This document shows positions 41,115 through 50,730 of a stretch of DNA of 64,000 bases, one piece after another. Source of the stretch: Dyadobacter sp. CY347 (GTDB lineage: Bacteria; Bacteroidota; Bacteroidia; Cytophagales; Spirosomataceae); assembly GCF_021502655.1 (NCBI RefSeq), contig NZ_JAKFFT010000007.1, positions 248,001-312,000 on the forward strand. The letters are read 5' to 3'. Below the pieces are notes generated by a model. The model was not told where the DNA came from, did no database searches, and was given only the letters and a program-made list of their open reading frames with translations. Made by a program: the position numbers and the translations under genes. How positions within the stretch are numbered: position 1 is the first letter of the stretch; every line of letters starts with the position of its first letter.

Positions 41115-43742
41115 ATGAAAAATAAAAATCATTTTGTAATTGAATTTCAGGACATTGATCAAACAAAAACAGTCCTAGTCGGGGGTAAAGGTGCCAATTT
41201 GGGCGAGTTGTCGAAGATTTCAGGCGTGCGGGTGCCGGATGGTTTTTGCGTCACTACCAATGCTTTTAAGGAAATAATTGCGGATAGCCCCGATATTGAT
41301 TCGCTTCTGGATCAGCTGGCATTGCTTGACGTGAATGATAGAAAAGCGATCAGCGAAACGAGTGCCGAAATCCGCAGTTTGATCGAAAAAACAGCGATTC
41401 CAGCGTTGATTAGGGCAGCAATTGACAGTCAGATCAAACATTTTGGTCAAAACAATGCGTATGCCGTCCGGTCCAGCGCCACAGCGGAAGATCTGCCAAC
41501 GGCATCGTTCGCAGGCCAGCAGGATACTTACTTGAATGTCATCGGAAAGGAGACTATCCTCGCACATATCAGCAAGTGCTGGGCTTCCCTGTTCACCGAC
41601 CGTGCGGTAACTTATCGCATTCAAAACGGATTTGATCATCGCAAAGTCCAGCTGTCGGTGGTGGTCCAGAAGATGGTTTTTCCTGATGCGGCCGGCGTTT
41701 TGTTCACTGCCGATCCGGTGAATGGCAACCGGAAAGTCACATCCATCGATGCCAGCTTCGGCCTAGGCGAGGCGCTGGTTTCGGGCATTGTCAATGCGGA
41801 TCATTATAAAGTCCGTGATGGCAACATTGTCGAAAAGAAAATCGGCGGAAAGAAGCTGGCTATCCATGCATTAGCGAGTGGCGGCACGGAGGAACAGGAA
41901 ATTGATCCTGAAAAACAGGAATTGCAAACGCTGACAGATGAGCAAATTTTACAGCTTTCGGACCTTGGCAGAACGATCGAAGCACATTTCGGCAGCCCGC
42001 AGGATATTGAATGGTGCCTGTCTGGTAACACATTTTATATTGTTCAAAGCCGCCCGATTACTACTCTGTTCCCGATTCCTCAGATCGGCGATCAGGTTCA
42101 TAGTGAAGACATTAAGGCCGTTTATGTGTCTGTCGGCCACCAACAAATGATGACGGATGCGATGAAACCGTTGGGGCTGTCGGTTTTCCTGTTGCTAACC
42201 CCGGCCAAAATGCGCACCGCCGCGGGAAGGTTGTTTGTAGACGTCGCACCAAACCTGGCTTCGCCCGCGCTGAGGGATATTGTATTAAATAAAACACTGG
42301 GAAAGTCAGATCCGCTCATCAAGGATGCGCTGCTGAATATTTTGGAGAGGAAAGATTTTATCCAATTTTTGCCGGAAGATCAGGCTGTTCATTCCAATTC
42401 CACACCGAAGCCTGCGGCTCCACCGTCGTTCATTGACGATCCGAACGTTGTGACAGATCTGATCAGGCAAAGTGAAACATCGCTTGCCAGGCTAAAAAGT
42501 GAAATCCTGGAAAAGTCAGGCAGCGATTTGCTCGATTTCATCCGCGAGGACATTCAACAGTGGAAGAAAAGCATGTTTGATTCTTTGAGCACGAAGACAA
42601 TCATGTCTACTTTTGATGCTTTGGCGTGGATCAATTATAAAATGAATGAATGGTTGGGCGAGAAAAATGCGGCAGACACGCTTACTCAATCCGTTCCCAA
42701 TAATGTGACCTCAGAAATGGGATTGGCATTACTGGATGTCGCAGATGTGATCCGACCCTCTCCGGAAGTAATTGACTATCTGCAACATGAGAAAGACGAT
42801 CAGTTTCTGGATCAGCTGGTTCTTCTGGAAGGTGGGAAAGAAGCCTGGGCTGCGATCAATGCTTTTCTTGAAAAATACGGAGTCCGCTGTGCAGGTGAAA
42901 TTGACATTACCCGGCCGCGATGGATTGAAAAGCCCGCCACGCTTATCCCTGTTATTCTTGGTAACATTAAGAATTTCGAACCCGGCGCCAGTCAAAGGAA
43001 ATTTGAGGAGGGGCGGCGGCAGGCATTGGAAAAAGAGAAGGATTTATTAAGCAGATTGGAGCAACTGCCCGATGGTGAGACCAAAGCCAGAGAAACAAAA
43101 CGCATGATCGACCTGATCCGGAATTTTACAGGTTACCGTGAATATCCCAAATATGGAATGGTGAGCCGCTTCTTCGTATATAGGCAAGCGTTATTGAAGG
43201 AAGCCGAAAAACTTGTCGAAGCTAATGTGATCGGTGAAAAGGAAGCCATTTATTATCTCACTTTCGACGAGCTGTGTGAAGTCGTCCGCACAAAGAAGTT
43301 GGATAATGACATGGTACTGCAACGAAAGGAAGCATTTAAAAGCTATGAAAAACTAACACCGCCCCGCGTGATGACGTCTGAGGGTGAGGTTGTTACGGGT
43401 TCCTACAATAAGGAAAATCTCCCCGATGGCGCCATTGCCGGCCTTGCCGTTTCGTCCGGAATTATAGAGGGAAGGGCGCGTGTGATCCTTAGTATGGAAC
43501 ACGCTGAGCTGGAAGACGGCGACATTCTGATCACCGCATTTACCGACCCCAGCTGGACACCATTGTTTGTCTCAATAAGGGGTCTCGTCACCGAAGTCGG
43601 CGGATTAATGACCCACGGAGCAGTCATTGCACGGGAATATGGGCTGCCAGCCGTTGTTGGCGTTGAAAATGCTACAAAACTGATCAGAGACGGGCAGCGG
43701 ATCCGGGTGAATGGGACAGATGGATATGTTGAATTGCTGTAA
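41115..43742 (+). CDS. Rifampin phosphotransferase-like PEP synthase
   Basis: 875 residues, close to the roughly 865 of rifamycin phosphotransferases (RPH). The ATP-binding N-terminal domain opens with VLVGGKGANLGELSKISGVRVP and YAVRSSATAEDLPTASFAGQ. The middle part (about 330-740) corresponds to the rifampin-binding region rather than the PEP/pyruvate-binding barrel. The C-terminal phosphohistidine domain has GGLMTHGAVIAREYGLPAVV with His834 as the swivelling residue. RPH moves the beta-phosphate of ATP to rifampin, inactivating it. Length and domain order favour this over true PEP synthase, but the substrate is not proven. Co-transcription with a MarR regulator fits a drug-response role. 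Confidence 0.82.
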   Translation: MKNKNHFVIEFQDIDQTKTVLVGGKGANLGELSKISGVRVPDGFCVTTNAFKEIIADSPDIDSLLDQLALLDVNDRKAISETSAEIRSLIEKTAIPALIRAAIDSQIKHFGQNNAYAVRSSATAEDLPTASFAGQQDTYLNVIGKETILAHISKCWASLFTDRAVTYRIQNGFDHRKVQLSVVVQKMVFPDAAGVLFTADPVNGNRKVTSIDASFGLGEALVSGIVNADHYKVRDGNIVEKKIGGKKLAIHALASGGTEEQEIDPEKQELQTLTDEQILQLSDLGRTIEAHFGSPQDIEWCLSGNTFYIVQSRPITTLFPIPQIGDQVHSEDIKAVYVSVGHQQMMTDAMKPLGLSVFLLLTPAKMRTAAGRLFVDVAPNLASPALRDIVLNKTLGKSDPLIKDALLNILERKDFIQFLPEDQAVHSNSTPKPAAPPSFIDDPNVVTDLIRQSETSLARLKSEILEKSGSDLLDFIREDIQQWKKSMFDSLSTKTIMSTFDALAWINYKMNEWLGEKNAADTLTQSVPNNVTSEMGLALLDVADVIRPSPEVIDYLQHEKDDQFLDQLVLLEGGKEAWAAINAFLEKYGVRCAGEIDITRPRWIEKPATLIPVILGNIKNFEPGASQRKFEEGRRQALEKEKDLLSRLEQLPDGETKARETKRMIDLIRNFTGYREYPKYGMVSRFFVYRQALLKEAEKLVEANVIGEKEAIYYLTFDELCEVVRTKKLDNDMVLQRKEAFKSYEKLTPPRVMTSEGEVVTGSYNKENLPDGAIAGLAVSSGIIEGRARVILSMEHAELEDGDILITAFTDPSWTPLFVSIRGLVTEVGGLMTHGAVIAREYGLPAVVGVENATKLIRDGQRIRVNGTDGYVELL

Positions 43743-43817
43743 ATTTTGAACTGTATACAAATTTGTGTTAATTGATGACCATATATTATTTTTCAAACTT
43801 TCAAACTTTTGGTCAAG

Positions 43818-44189
43818 ATGAAAACAAAGTTGTACTTCATGCTGGTTATCGCACTTGGGATTTTCTCCATTGCGGCGCAAAAATCAATCACGGCAGACGA
43901 TATACTGGGCACCTGGAAATATCAGATCAGTGATGTTCCGCCTGAATATGAATCGGGTTTTTTTACATTTGAGCAAAAAGACAATAAGACTGTTGGCTAC
44001 GTAGGCGACACGCAAAAGCAGGAAATGAAGGAGCTGACCGTCGCTCCGGATAAAGTTACATTCTCGACAGAATCCGAGCATGGTGTTTTCAAATATAATT
44101 TGGCACAAAAAGGCGATACACTCACCGGAATGATCTCATCACAATATGGAGATTTCCCTATTAAGGCGGTTAAGGAAGCCAAAAAGTAA
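43818..44189 (+). CDS. Small secreted lipocalin-like hypothetical protein
   Basis: 123 residues from ATG 43818 (a TTG at 43809 is in frame). The signal peptide MKTKLYFMLVIALGIFSIAAQ is followed by a small beta domain (DDILGTWKYQISDVP, YESGFFTFEQ, LTGMISSQYGDFP) reminiscent of lipocalin-like or DUF-type extracellular domains. No enzyme motif. It is 75 bp after the rph-like gene and ends at a strong terminator. Confidence 0.65.
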   Translation: MKTKLYFMLVIALGIFSIAAQKSITADDILGTWKYQISDVPPEYESGFFTFEQKDNKTVGYVGDTQKQEMKELTVAPDKVTFSTESEHGVFKYNLAQKGDTLTGMISSQYGDFPIKAVKEAKK

Positions 44190-44226
44190 TGTTTTGTATA
44201 GATTTTAAATTTTGTGCAAAGCAAAA

Positions 44227-44258
44227 AAAGCCTGCAAATCATCGATTTGCAGGCTTTT
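44227..44258. terminator. Bidirectional terminator
   Basis: Perfect 13-bp stem, AAAAGCCTGCAAAT-type arms (44226-44239 with 44245-44258) and a 5-nt loop, flanked by A and T runs. It serves the small secreted protein gene and the convergent siderophore receptor gene. Confidence 0.9.
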
Positions 44259-44277
44259 CATTTATCAGGTCAAATCC

Positions 44278-46701
44278 CTAAAAAGTATAAGTAAAGTTTG
44301 CCAGCAAGGCCCGCGGAGTTTGTGGCGCGATGGTCGACCAGCCTTTGTAATATTCCTTGTTAAATGCATTATTTAATTTAAGGCCGATGCGATAATGCTC
44401 TGCCTGGAAAAAGAGGGAGGCGTTGGCAACGGTGTAAGCTGGCAGCATAAAATCGCCGGTCGATACATAATTAATCGCGTAACGCTCGCTGGCTCCGTTG
44501 AAGCCCAGTCCAAGGCCAAAACCTTTCAGCTTTCCCCCTGGCGCTTCGTAGTTTGCCCAGAAATTATAAAGCGTTTTTGGCCCGGCTCCCAGTGGCCGCT
44601 TGTTCAGAATGTCTGTGTAGTCCGTTTTAGTGGTTTTGCTGTCGTTATTGCTGTATCCGGCCCTGATGTTCAGGCCTTTTGCAGGGTTCGCGTTTAATTC
44701 AATTTCAAAACCTTTGCTGTAAATTTCACCGTCCTGGATCTTGTTAAACGGTGACGCAGGATCCGTCATAACCTGGTCTTTCACACGGATATCATAATAG
44801 CTTACGGTTGCATTCAGCTTGTTTTTGATAATGTTGGTTTTAAAACCAAACTCAATCTGGTTGGCCTGCTCAGGTCTGAAAGTCTTGATCGTTTGCGGGC
44901 CGTCCTCCGGGTTGCCTACGAGTGCGGGCGCTACATTGGTAAAACCATTCTGATAATTGGCAAAGACAGAAACCTTATCAGTAACCGGCTCAAACAAGAT
45001 CCCGAATTTTGGGGACAATGTGGTTTGATTGTAATTATCTTCCCCTGTCGCTATATCACCCTGATTATCAAAATGATCCAGGCGCAAACCTACCATTACA
45101 GATAAGTTATTCGTAAGATTCAGCACATCAGACGCGTAAGCGCTGTAAATGTTATATTTCGATTTTGCATTGCTCACGCCCTGACGCGCCAGCACTGCAT
45201 CCACAGCAGCCGTCGAAAGCGGGTAAGCAGTGGTTTCGACCACTTTTGGTGTAAACGGATCATCGCCGCTCGAACCGCCTTCCGGAGTCACATTGCCATA
45301 AAATGCATAACCCGTGCCGTTGCTCGTGGATATGGCCGAGAAATAATCAAGGCCAAGCACAACCCGGTTCCTTAGCGAGCCTAACTTGAAATCGCCGATG
45401 AAATTTTGCTGGATATCGGATGTTCCCGTGTATTCATTTTGCTTGTTCAGGAAGCGCGAGAAGGTGTCATTTCCCAAAATGCCGTAGTCAAATAAATAGG
45501 AATAATAGCCCTTTGTAGAAGTGGCGCTTTTGGAAACCAATGTCTGCGACTGCCAGGTGTCGGAAAGTTTGTAATCCATCTCAACCCTGTAATTCTGCGT
45601 TGGGTTTTGTAATGTCAGGTCGTTGCTGGTGAAAGAGAGTTTGTAATTATAATTCAGCTCTTTCATGTTTTTCGACTCCGTAGGCGCAGTGCGGTTCAGG
45701 AACAGGAACATGGGGTTGGTTTGCTCAGCCTGTGTGATCTCTCCGTAAAAAGAAAACGATAAATTGTTGTTCACTTTATAAGATAGGGATGGTGCAACGA
45801 AGAAGTTCTTCCTGAAACCAGCATCCTGAAAGCTCCTTTCCGTCGCATAGGAGGTGTTTAGTCTGAAATAAATGCCCTTTTCCTTGCTTAATGCTGTGTT
45901 GAAATCGCCCGTCACCTGGTTCAATCCGAAGGAGCCGGTTGTAAATGAAAGCTCGCCACCCGTTCCTACGTAAGGCTTTTTGGTAACCACATTAATAAGC
46001 CCGCCGTAAGAGCTCACCGCATTGCCGAAAAGCGTGGCGGAAGGTCCTTTCAAAACTTCAATGCGCTCAATGTTGGCCGGGTTAATGGTTCCGTTGGTTA
46101 GCCCGGGTAAACCGTTCACAAGTTTAGGCTGGACCGAAAATCCACGCAGCGAGTAATATCCCGCTCCGTCACCGCCACGACCGGTTGATGTCCAGAGATT
46201 ATCCACACCCGCTGCATTTTTCAATGCGTCGTCAAAATTTGTAACGATCTGCGATTGTAGCAGGTAATTGGTAATGGTGCTGTAAACCTGTGTGTTTTCA
46301 AAATCGCGCAATGGCAACTTGGCAACATAGGCCGTTTGGTTTCTCGAAAATTTGTTCTCGCTTTCGCCCTGCACGAGCACTTCCCGCAAGATTTCGTCAC
46401 CCTCGTACAAAGTGATCGTGTTCAGGTCCACTTCATTTTGTGCGATGGTAAAAGTTAATTCCTTGGTTTTGAAACCAATAGAAGAAATGGATAAAACATA
46501 ATTTCCATCATTAAGATTGGATAATTCAAAGACGCCATCACTGCCGGTCTGCGTCCCGATTTTCGTGTCTTTGACCAGGATAGTAACCCCCGGGATGCTC
46601 TTTTTCGAGTTGTCCAGCACAACTCCCTTCAATTTACCTGACTGACCGTAGGAAAGGCTCGTTATGAGTAGAAATAATGAAACTGATAGAAAGGTTTTCA
46701 T
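44278..46701 (-). CDS. TonB-dependent siderophore receptor-like protein
   Basis: 807 residues: signal peptide (ending SLSYGQ), carboxypeptidase-like domain (about 22-105: LKGVVLDNSKKSIPGVTILV), plug (about 125-245, with YSLRGFSVQPKLVNGLPG and IERIEVLKGPSATLFGN, the FhuA/FhuE-type signature), then a 22-strand barrel ending in PRALLANFTYTF. It resembles ferric-hydroxamate or catecholate receptors and is likely induced in iron limitation. The upstream palindrome at 46759-46774 lies in the -33 zone of its candidate promoter. No siderophore synthesis genes are nearby, so it may use foreign siderophores. Confidence 0.9.
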   Translation of the reverse strand: MKTFLSVSLFLLITSLSYGQSGKLKGVVLDNSKKSIPGVTILVKDTKIGTQTGSDGVFELSNLNDGNYVLSISSIGFKTKELTFTIAQNEVDLNTITLYEGDEILREVLVQGESENKFSRNQTAYVAKLPLRDFENTQVYSTITNYLLQSQIVTNFDDALKNAAGVDNLWTSTGRGGDGAGYYSLRGFSVQPKLVNGLPGLTNGTINPANIERIEVLKGPSATLFGNAVSSYGGLINVVTKKPYVGTGGELSFTTGSFGLNQVTGDFNTALSKEKGIYFRLNTSYATERSFQDAGFRKNFFVAPSLSYKVNNNLSFSFYGEITQAEQTNPMFLFLNRTAPTESKNMKELNYNYKLSFTSNDLTLQNPTQNYRVEMDYKLSDTWQSQTLVSKSATSTKGYYSYLFDYGILGNDTFSRFLNKQNEYTGTSDIQQNFIGDFKLGSLRNRVVLGLDYFSAISTSNGTGYAFYGNVTPEGGSSGDDPFTPKVVETTAYPLSTAAVDAVLARQGVSNAKSKYNIYSAYASDVLNLTNNLSVMVGLRLDHFDNQGDIATGEDNYNQTTLSPKFGILFEPVTDKVSVFANYQNGFTNVAPALVGNPEDGPQTIKTFRPEQANQIEFGFKTNIIKNKLNATVSYYDIRVKDQVMTDPASPFNKIQDGEIYSKGFEIELNANPAKGLNIRAGYSNNDSKTTKTDYTDILNKRPLGAGPKTLYNFWANYEAPGGKLKGFGLGLGFNGASERYAINYVSTGDFMLPAYTVANASLFFQAEHYRIGLKLNNAFNKEYYKGWSTIAPQTPRALLANFTYTF

Positions 46702-46738
46702 TTGCTTATTTAGACTATTTATAATTTAAATCAAGCTG

Positions 46739-46746
46739 CAAATGTA
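46739..46746 (-). promoter_or_regulatory. -7 promoter box for the siderophore receptor
   Basis: Minus-strand TACATTTG fits TAnnTTTG exactly, 38 bp upstream of the receptor ATG. Confidence 0.45.
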
Positions 46747-46758
46747 TTCCTCCCAAAG

Positions 46759-46774
46759 TTCACTTCCAAGTGAA
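46759..46774. promoter_or_regulatory. Palindrome, possible operator of the siderophore receptor
   Basis: TTCACTTCCAAGTGAA: 7-bp perfect arms around CC, located where the -33 element of the minus-strand promoter should be. A candidate regulator site; the regulator is unknown. Confidence 0.45.
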
Positions 46775-47010
46775 TTGTACTATTTTGGTAAGGGTGAGTT
46801 TCGCTTTTGCTGCATTTAAATTTAGTTTTAACTTGCCGCCAAATAGTTTGCTACAACCTCTCGTTCCTATTTTTTAAAAATACTTCCGCAGCTTAGTCCC
46901 TGGCAGGAACCTCGACCCCTCAAAAAAAGGGTGTACATGCTCATTTCCTTTACAGCTTAAATCGCCTTGGTCAGGATATTAATTCCATATCCTAACATAA
47001 CCAATGCCCG

Positions 47011-50000
47011 ATGAAGAAATTTTTAGCAGGTTTAACAGTAGTCGCAATCCAGCTCACTGTCCATTGCATTGCTCAAATCAAGTACACACCCGTTGATAGT
47101 GTCAAGTCCATTGGCAACCCTGTGCTTTCGCTGACGTCACAAGAGCACATTCCTCAACCGCCCAAAACGGTACAAAGTCCAAACGCAGCAACATTGGGCT
47201 CGTATGGCGAAATTGCCGTATCGCCTTATACGGGGAAAGCGAACATTTCCATTGATTTATATTCCATCACGGATGGCAATGTGGAAATTCCGGTAACATT
47301 GCATTATGATGCCACGGGTGTTCGTCCGGATGTTCACCCGGGCTGGGTAGGGCTGAACTTTGGGTTATCTACCAACTATTCAATCACCCGCACGGTTAAA
47401 GACGGTTACGATGAATACATCCCCGTCCCGGGAATCCCGGATCAGCTTGGATTTATGAATACCGGATCAGTTATTAACGGAAACGACTGGGCAACTCCGG
47501 CGAAAATCAAACAGACCGCATTAGTAATCTCTCAGCAAACCAACACATTCGTCGACACCGAGCCTGACGAATACAGTTTTAATGCGCCGGGATTGTCGGG
47601 AAAATTTTACCGCGGAAGTGACGGAAAGTGGAAAGTCCAGTGTGACCGGCCAGTTAAGGTCGAAACGATTGCAGCTCCTAATGTTCATTTGTACACACCA
47701 TTTACCGCGCCGGCAAGCATTAAGGACGGAAACCCATGGTCGGCTCAAAATCAAGGCAGATACATGGAACACTTCCAGGGCTTCACAGTGACGGATGAAT
47801 ATGGCACCCAATACATTTTCGGGGGAAGTGATATGGCGTATATGGAATACAGTATCGACTTCTTTGAACAAGGCAAGGATACCTGGATCTGTAATGCGTG
47901 GTATTTAAAATCCATTGTCCGGCACACCGGACAGACGATCCATTTCACTTACGAGCGAGGTGATTTTGTAAACCAGATGTATTTTTCAGTATACAACAAA
48001 AAATCGCGGATAGACGGTGGCTGGTGGTTTGCCTGTGACAACTGGTCTTCTCTGATTGGCCAGTACGGCCCCTACACCGGCAAGCTGATTTCTCCAATTT
48101 ATCCCAAAGAAATATCGGGTGATAATTTTAAGATCAAGTTTCAGTCAAGCGAAAGCACAGAGCTACGGTATACCAATGACATATTTACGTCTTTTGAAAC
48201 CAAGAAAACGCTTGATGGGTACACAAAGCTCGACTATCTCACTTTTCTTTTCGATTGTTACTATCCCAGTCCGGCCAATTATCCGAATGGTTGCGGCAGT
48301 CCTACATTAACACAGCTTCTCACAAAGCTCAAATGGCGCAAATTGGACAAGATACAGGTTCAAAATGGAAGTGGTGCGACAATCAAAGAATTTGAATTTA
48401 CTTATAACAACATTATCACCGAAAGGCTAATGTTGCAAAAGGTGCAGGAAAAATCCGGATACAGTGCTGCCAAGCTTCCTCCTTATGAGTTCACTTATTT
48501 TACCAAGGGTTTCACATTGCCTGGATATGGTAAATCCCATACAGATCATTGGGGATATAATAATGGAAAATTAATTAATGCTCCCAACGATTTTAATGCC
48601 ATGGCAGCTTATGGAACCACATTCCGTATTCCTGCGGTCGATGATGATCTTCATCGCGTCGGATCATTAATGCAAATTAAATATCCAACCGGTGGAATAA
48701 CAAAGTTCCGTTTTGAGCCGCACAGGTTTTCAAAAGAAGTTAAGCTGAAACGCTGGGAAGGCGAAGATGCTTTTGGAGTAAATCAGGTTGCTGGCGGCTT
48801 GCGGATTAAGGAAATTCATTCCTATGACCCTACATTGCCGATCCCATCTGTTGTCAAAAAATATTATTATCTGTCCGCATTCGATCCTGCAAGCCCGGAC
48901 ACATCGGCAAGTGCACTATCCAGTGGCGTGCTGGGCGGGAAAGCGCAATACTATTGGCCCAATTACAAACCGCTCCCTGATAATTCAGGGATTTCGGTAG
49001 AGGAAGAAATTTTTTCTACGCAGTCCGTGCTGCCCGCTTCAGAAAACTCGATGGGTTCGCACATAGGGTATTCCAGGGTCATTGAGCGTTCTTCTACCGA
49101 GGGATGGATTGTTCATCAATTCTCAAACTTCGACAACGGCTACCGTGACGAGGCACCACTGGGTTTCCTGCAACCCAGCACAACGCCCTATCAACCTTAC
49201 AACAGCAAGGCTTTTATGAGAGGCAAGCCACTTTCAGAAGAACGGTATTTTCAAAATGGAAGCGTTGCATCAAAAACCACTAACCTCTATAGTCTGGTTG
49301 GTGCAGTAACAGATTACACGGCGAGGTCAGTCAAAACGCAATTTACTGTCCTCTGCAACACCAGTAATTCCGTTTTTGAAGGAACTGCCTATGTCATTGA
49401 TTGCCGGAAATTTTTGCCTGCCGAGGTTGCTAATTATTATTATGATCAGGAAAATGGAACAGGAGCACCCGCACTGCAGAGCTTTACTTACTGGCCCAAC
49501 GGGCAATTATATATTTCAGGACAAAGCGACAGCAAGGGAAGGACTATCAAGACCTGGTATAAGTATCCTGCAAATTTTGCAGATGCGGTTAGCCTGGAAA
49601 TGGTTTCAAAGAATATCATCGGGCCAGTCCTGGAAACATTTAAATACACAGGAATGGAGGCGGCGCCTATGCCGATCAAAAAAACCGCTGTGACGTATGA
49701 CCTATTCTCGGGGTTTTACCGGCCGCAAAAAGTGCAGACGAAACTATTCAATGCCGCAGCTTTTAATACTGATATTGAATTTTTGACCTATGACGCGCGA
49801 GGTAATCTGCTTACTTACAAGCAACAAAACGGCCTGGTCAATAAGCTCGAATATTACGGCCCTGCGGATGTGGGAAAAGCGGATATGCTAAAAAAGAGCA
49901 CGGTTGCGGACGGTGCGACCATCAGTCAGTCGGCAATGTACAATTACAAGGCTGCTATTGGTGTAGAAAGTATGCAGGATGCAAATGGCAAGGTGGTTGC

Positions 50001-50703
50001 TTACGAATATGATCTTTTCAACCGGCTCAAAAATCAGCGATCCGGCAATGCTGCGGGTCCTACACGGGTTTCATATTGTTATAATCATGCGGGGCAGGTC
50101 GTGGATTGTCCAAATATTAATGTCACCGGGGCGGTCGCTGCGCCAGCGCTGGTGCTCATCGCCGAATCGGCTCTGCCGGTAACGCTGGTTGAATTTTTGG
50201 CAACCGCACACGAAAAACAAGCGGACTTAACATGGATGACCACAGCCGAAACCAACAGCGAGCGCTTTGATATTGAACGCAGTTCAGATGGTGGACATTG
50301 GCAGCTGATAGGCTCTGTGCCTTCGCACCGAGAAAGCAGTGAGCAGCAGAGCTACTCGTTCGTTGATTTGTATCCATTGTCCGGAGAAAATCTTTACAGG
50401 TTAAAGATGATTGATATGGACGGCACATTCACATTCAGCCGAATTCGTAATGTAGTTTTTGGAGAGGAATCACAAGTTACATTATACCCTAATCCGCTCA
50501 CTGTAACCGATGCACTCAGCATTGAAACGGGTGCTCCTGAAAAAATCGCCGGCATTTTCATTTATGATGTCAATGGGAAACAGATGTTGCAGACATCCTG
50601 GAAGCCCAGTATCGACATCAAATCAATGTCCGCAGGCTTGTACTTGTTGCAGATCACCTACACGGACGGCAGTGTGAGCAGCCACCGCATTGTAAAACAG
50701 TAA
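47011..50703 (+). CDS. YD/RHS-like surface protein with T9SS sorting domain
   Basis: 1230 residues with a signal peptide (ending HCIAQ). The long N-terminal beta region (GKANISIDLYSITDGNVEIPVTLHYDATGVRPDVHPGWVG, in pieces) resembles the SpvB/YD-type shell proteins. Late in the protein are YD-like elements (YDARGNLLTYKQQNGLVNKLEYYG, YDLFNRLKNQRSGNA). The end has the fibronectin-like module (LPVTLVEFLA to LYRLKMIDMDG) and a type A T9SS domain (LYPNPLTVTDALSIE). It lacks an RHS core and a toxin tail. It is 27 bp ahead of the RHS toxin-like gene, so they form an operon; it may be the surface scaffold or delivery shell. Confidence 0.82.
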   Translation: MKKFLAGLTVVAIQLTVHCIAQIKYTPVDSVKSIGNPVLSLTSQEHIPQPPKTVQSPNAATLGSYGEIAVSPYTGKANISIDLYSITDGNVEIPVTLHYDATGVRPDVHPGWVGLNFGLSTNYSITRTVKDGYDEYIPVPGIPDQLGFMNTGSVINGNDWATPAKIKQTALVISQQTNTFVDTEPDEYSFNAPGLSGKFYRGSDGKWKVQCDRPVKVETIAAPNVHLYTPFTAPASIKDGNPWSAQNQGRYMEHFQGFTVTDEYGTQYIFGGSDMAYMEYSIDFFEQGKDTWICNAWYLKSIVRHTGQTIHFTYERGDFVNQMYFSVYNKKSRIDGGWWFACDNWSSLIGQYGPYTGKLISPIYPKEISGDNFKIKFQSSESTELRYTNDIFTSFETKKTLDGYTKLDYLTFLFDCYYPSPANYPNGCGSPTLTQLLTKLKWRKLDKIQVQNGSGATIKEFEFTYNNIITERLMLQKVQEKSGYSAAKLPPYEFTYFTKGFTLPGYGKSHTDHWGYNNGKLINAPNDFNAMAAYGTTFRIPAVDDDLHRVGSLMQIKYPTGGITKFRFEPHRFSKEVKLKRWEGEDAFGVNQVAGGLRIKEIHSYDPTLPIPSVVKKYYYLSAFDPASPDTSASALSSGVLGGKAQYYWPNYKPLPDNSGISVEEEIFSTQSVLPASENSMGSHIGYSRVIERSSTEGWIVHQFSNFDNGYRDEAPLGFLQPSTTPYQPYNSKAFMRGKPLSEERYFQNGSVASKTTNLYSLVGAVTDYTARSVKTQFTVLCNTSNSVFEGTAYVIDCRKFLPAEVANYYYDQENGTGAPALQSFTYWPNGQLYISGQSDSKGRTIKTWYKYPANFADAVSLEMVSKNIIGPVLETFKYTGMEAAPMPIKKTAVTYDLFSGFYRPQKVQTKLFNAAAFNTDIEFLTYDARGNLLTYKQQNGLVNKLEYYGPADVGKADMLKKSTVADGATISQSAMYNYKAAIGVESMQDANGKVVAYEYDLFNRLKNQRSGNAAGPTRVSYCYNHAGQVVDCPNINVTGAVAAPALVLIAESALPVTLVEFLATAHEKQADLTWMTTAETNSERFDIERSSDGGHWQLIGSVPSHRESSEQQSYSFVDLYPLSGENLYRLKMIDMDGTFTFSRIRNVVFGEESQVTLYPNPLTVTDALSIETGAPEKIAGIFIYDVNGKQMLQTSWKPSIDIKSMSAGLYLLQITYTDGSVSSHRIVKQ

Positions 50704-50730
50704 ACATTATCCACACTAACTATAATTAAG

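Larger units (their letters stand above)
46702..47010. other. 309-bp intergenic region between divergent genes
   Basis: No ORF. It holds the promoters of the siderophore receptor (minus) and the YD-repeat protein (plus). The clear elements are a minus-strand -7 box and a 16-bp palindrome; a plus-strand promoter is not obvious. Confidence 0.6.
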
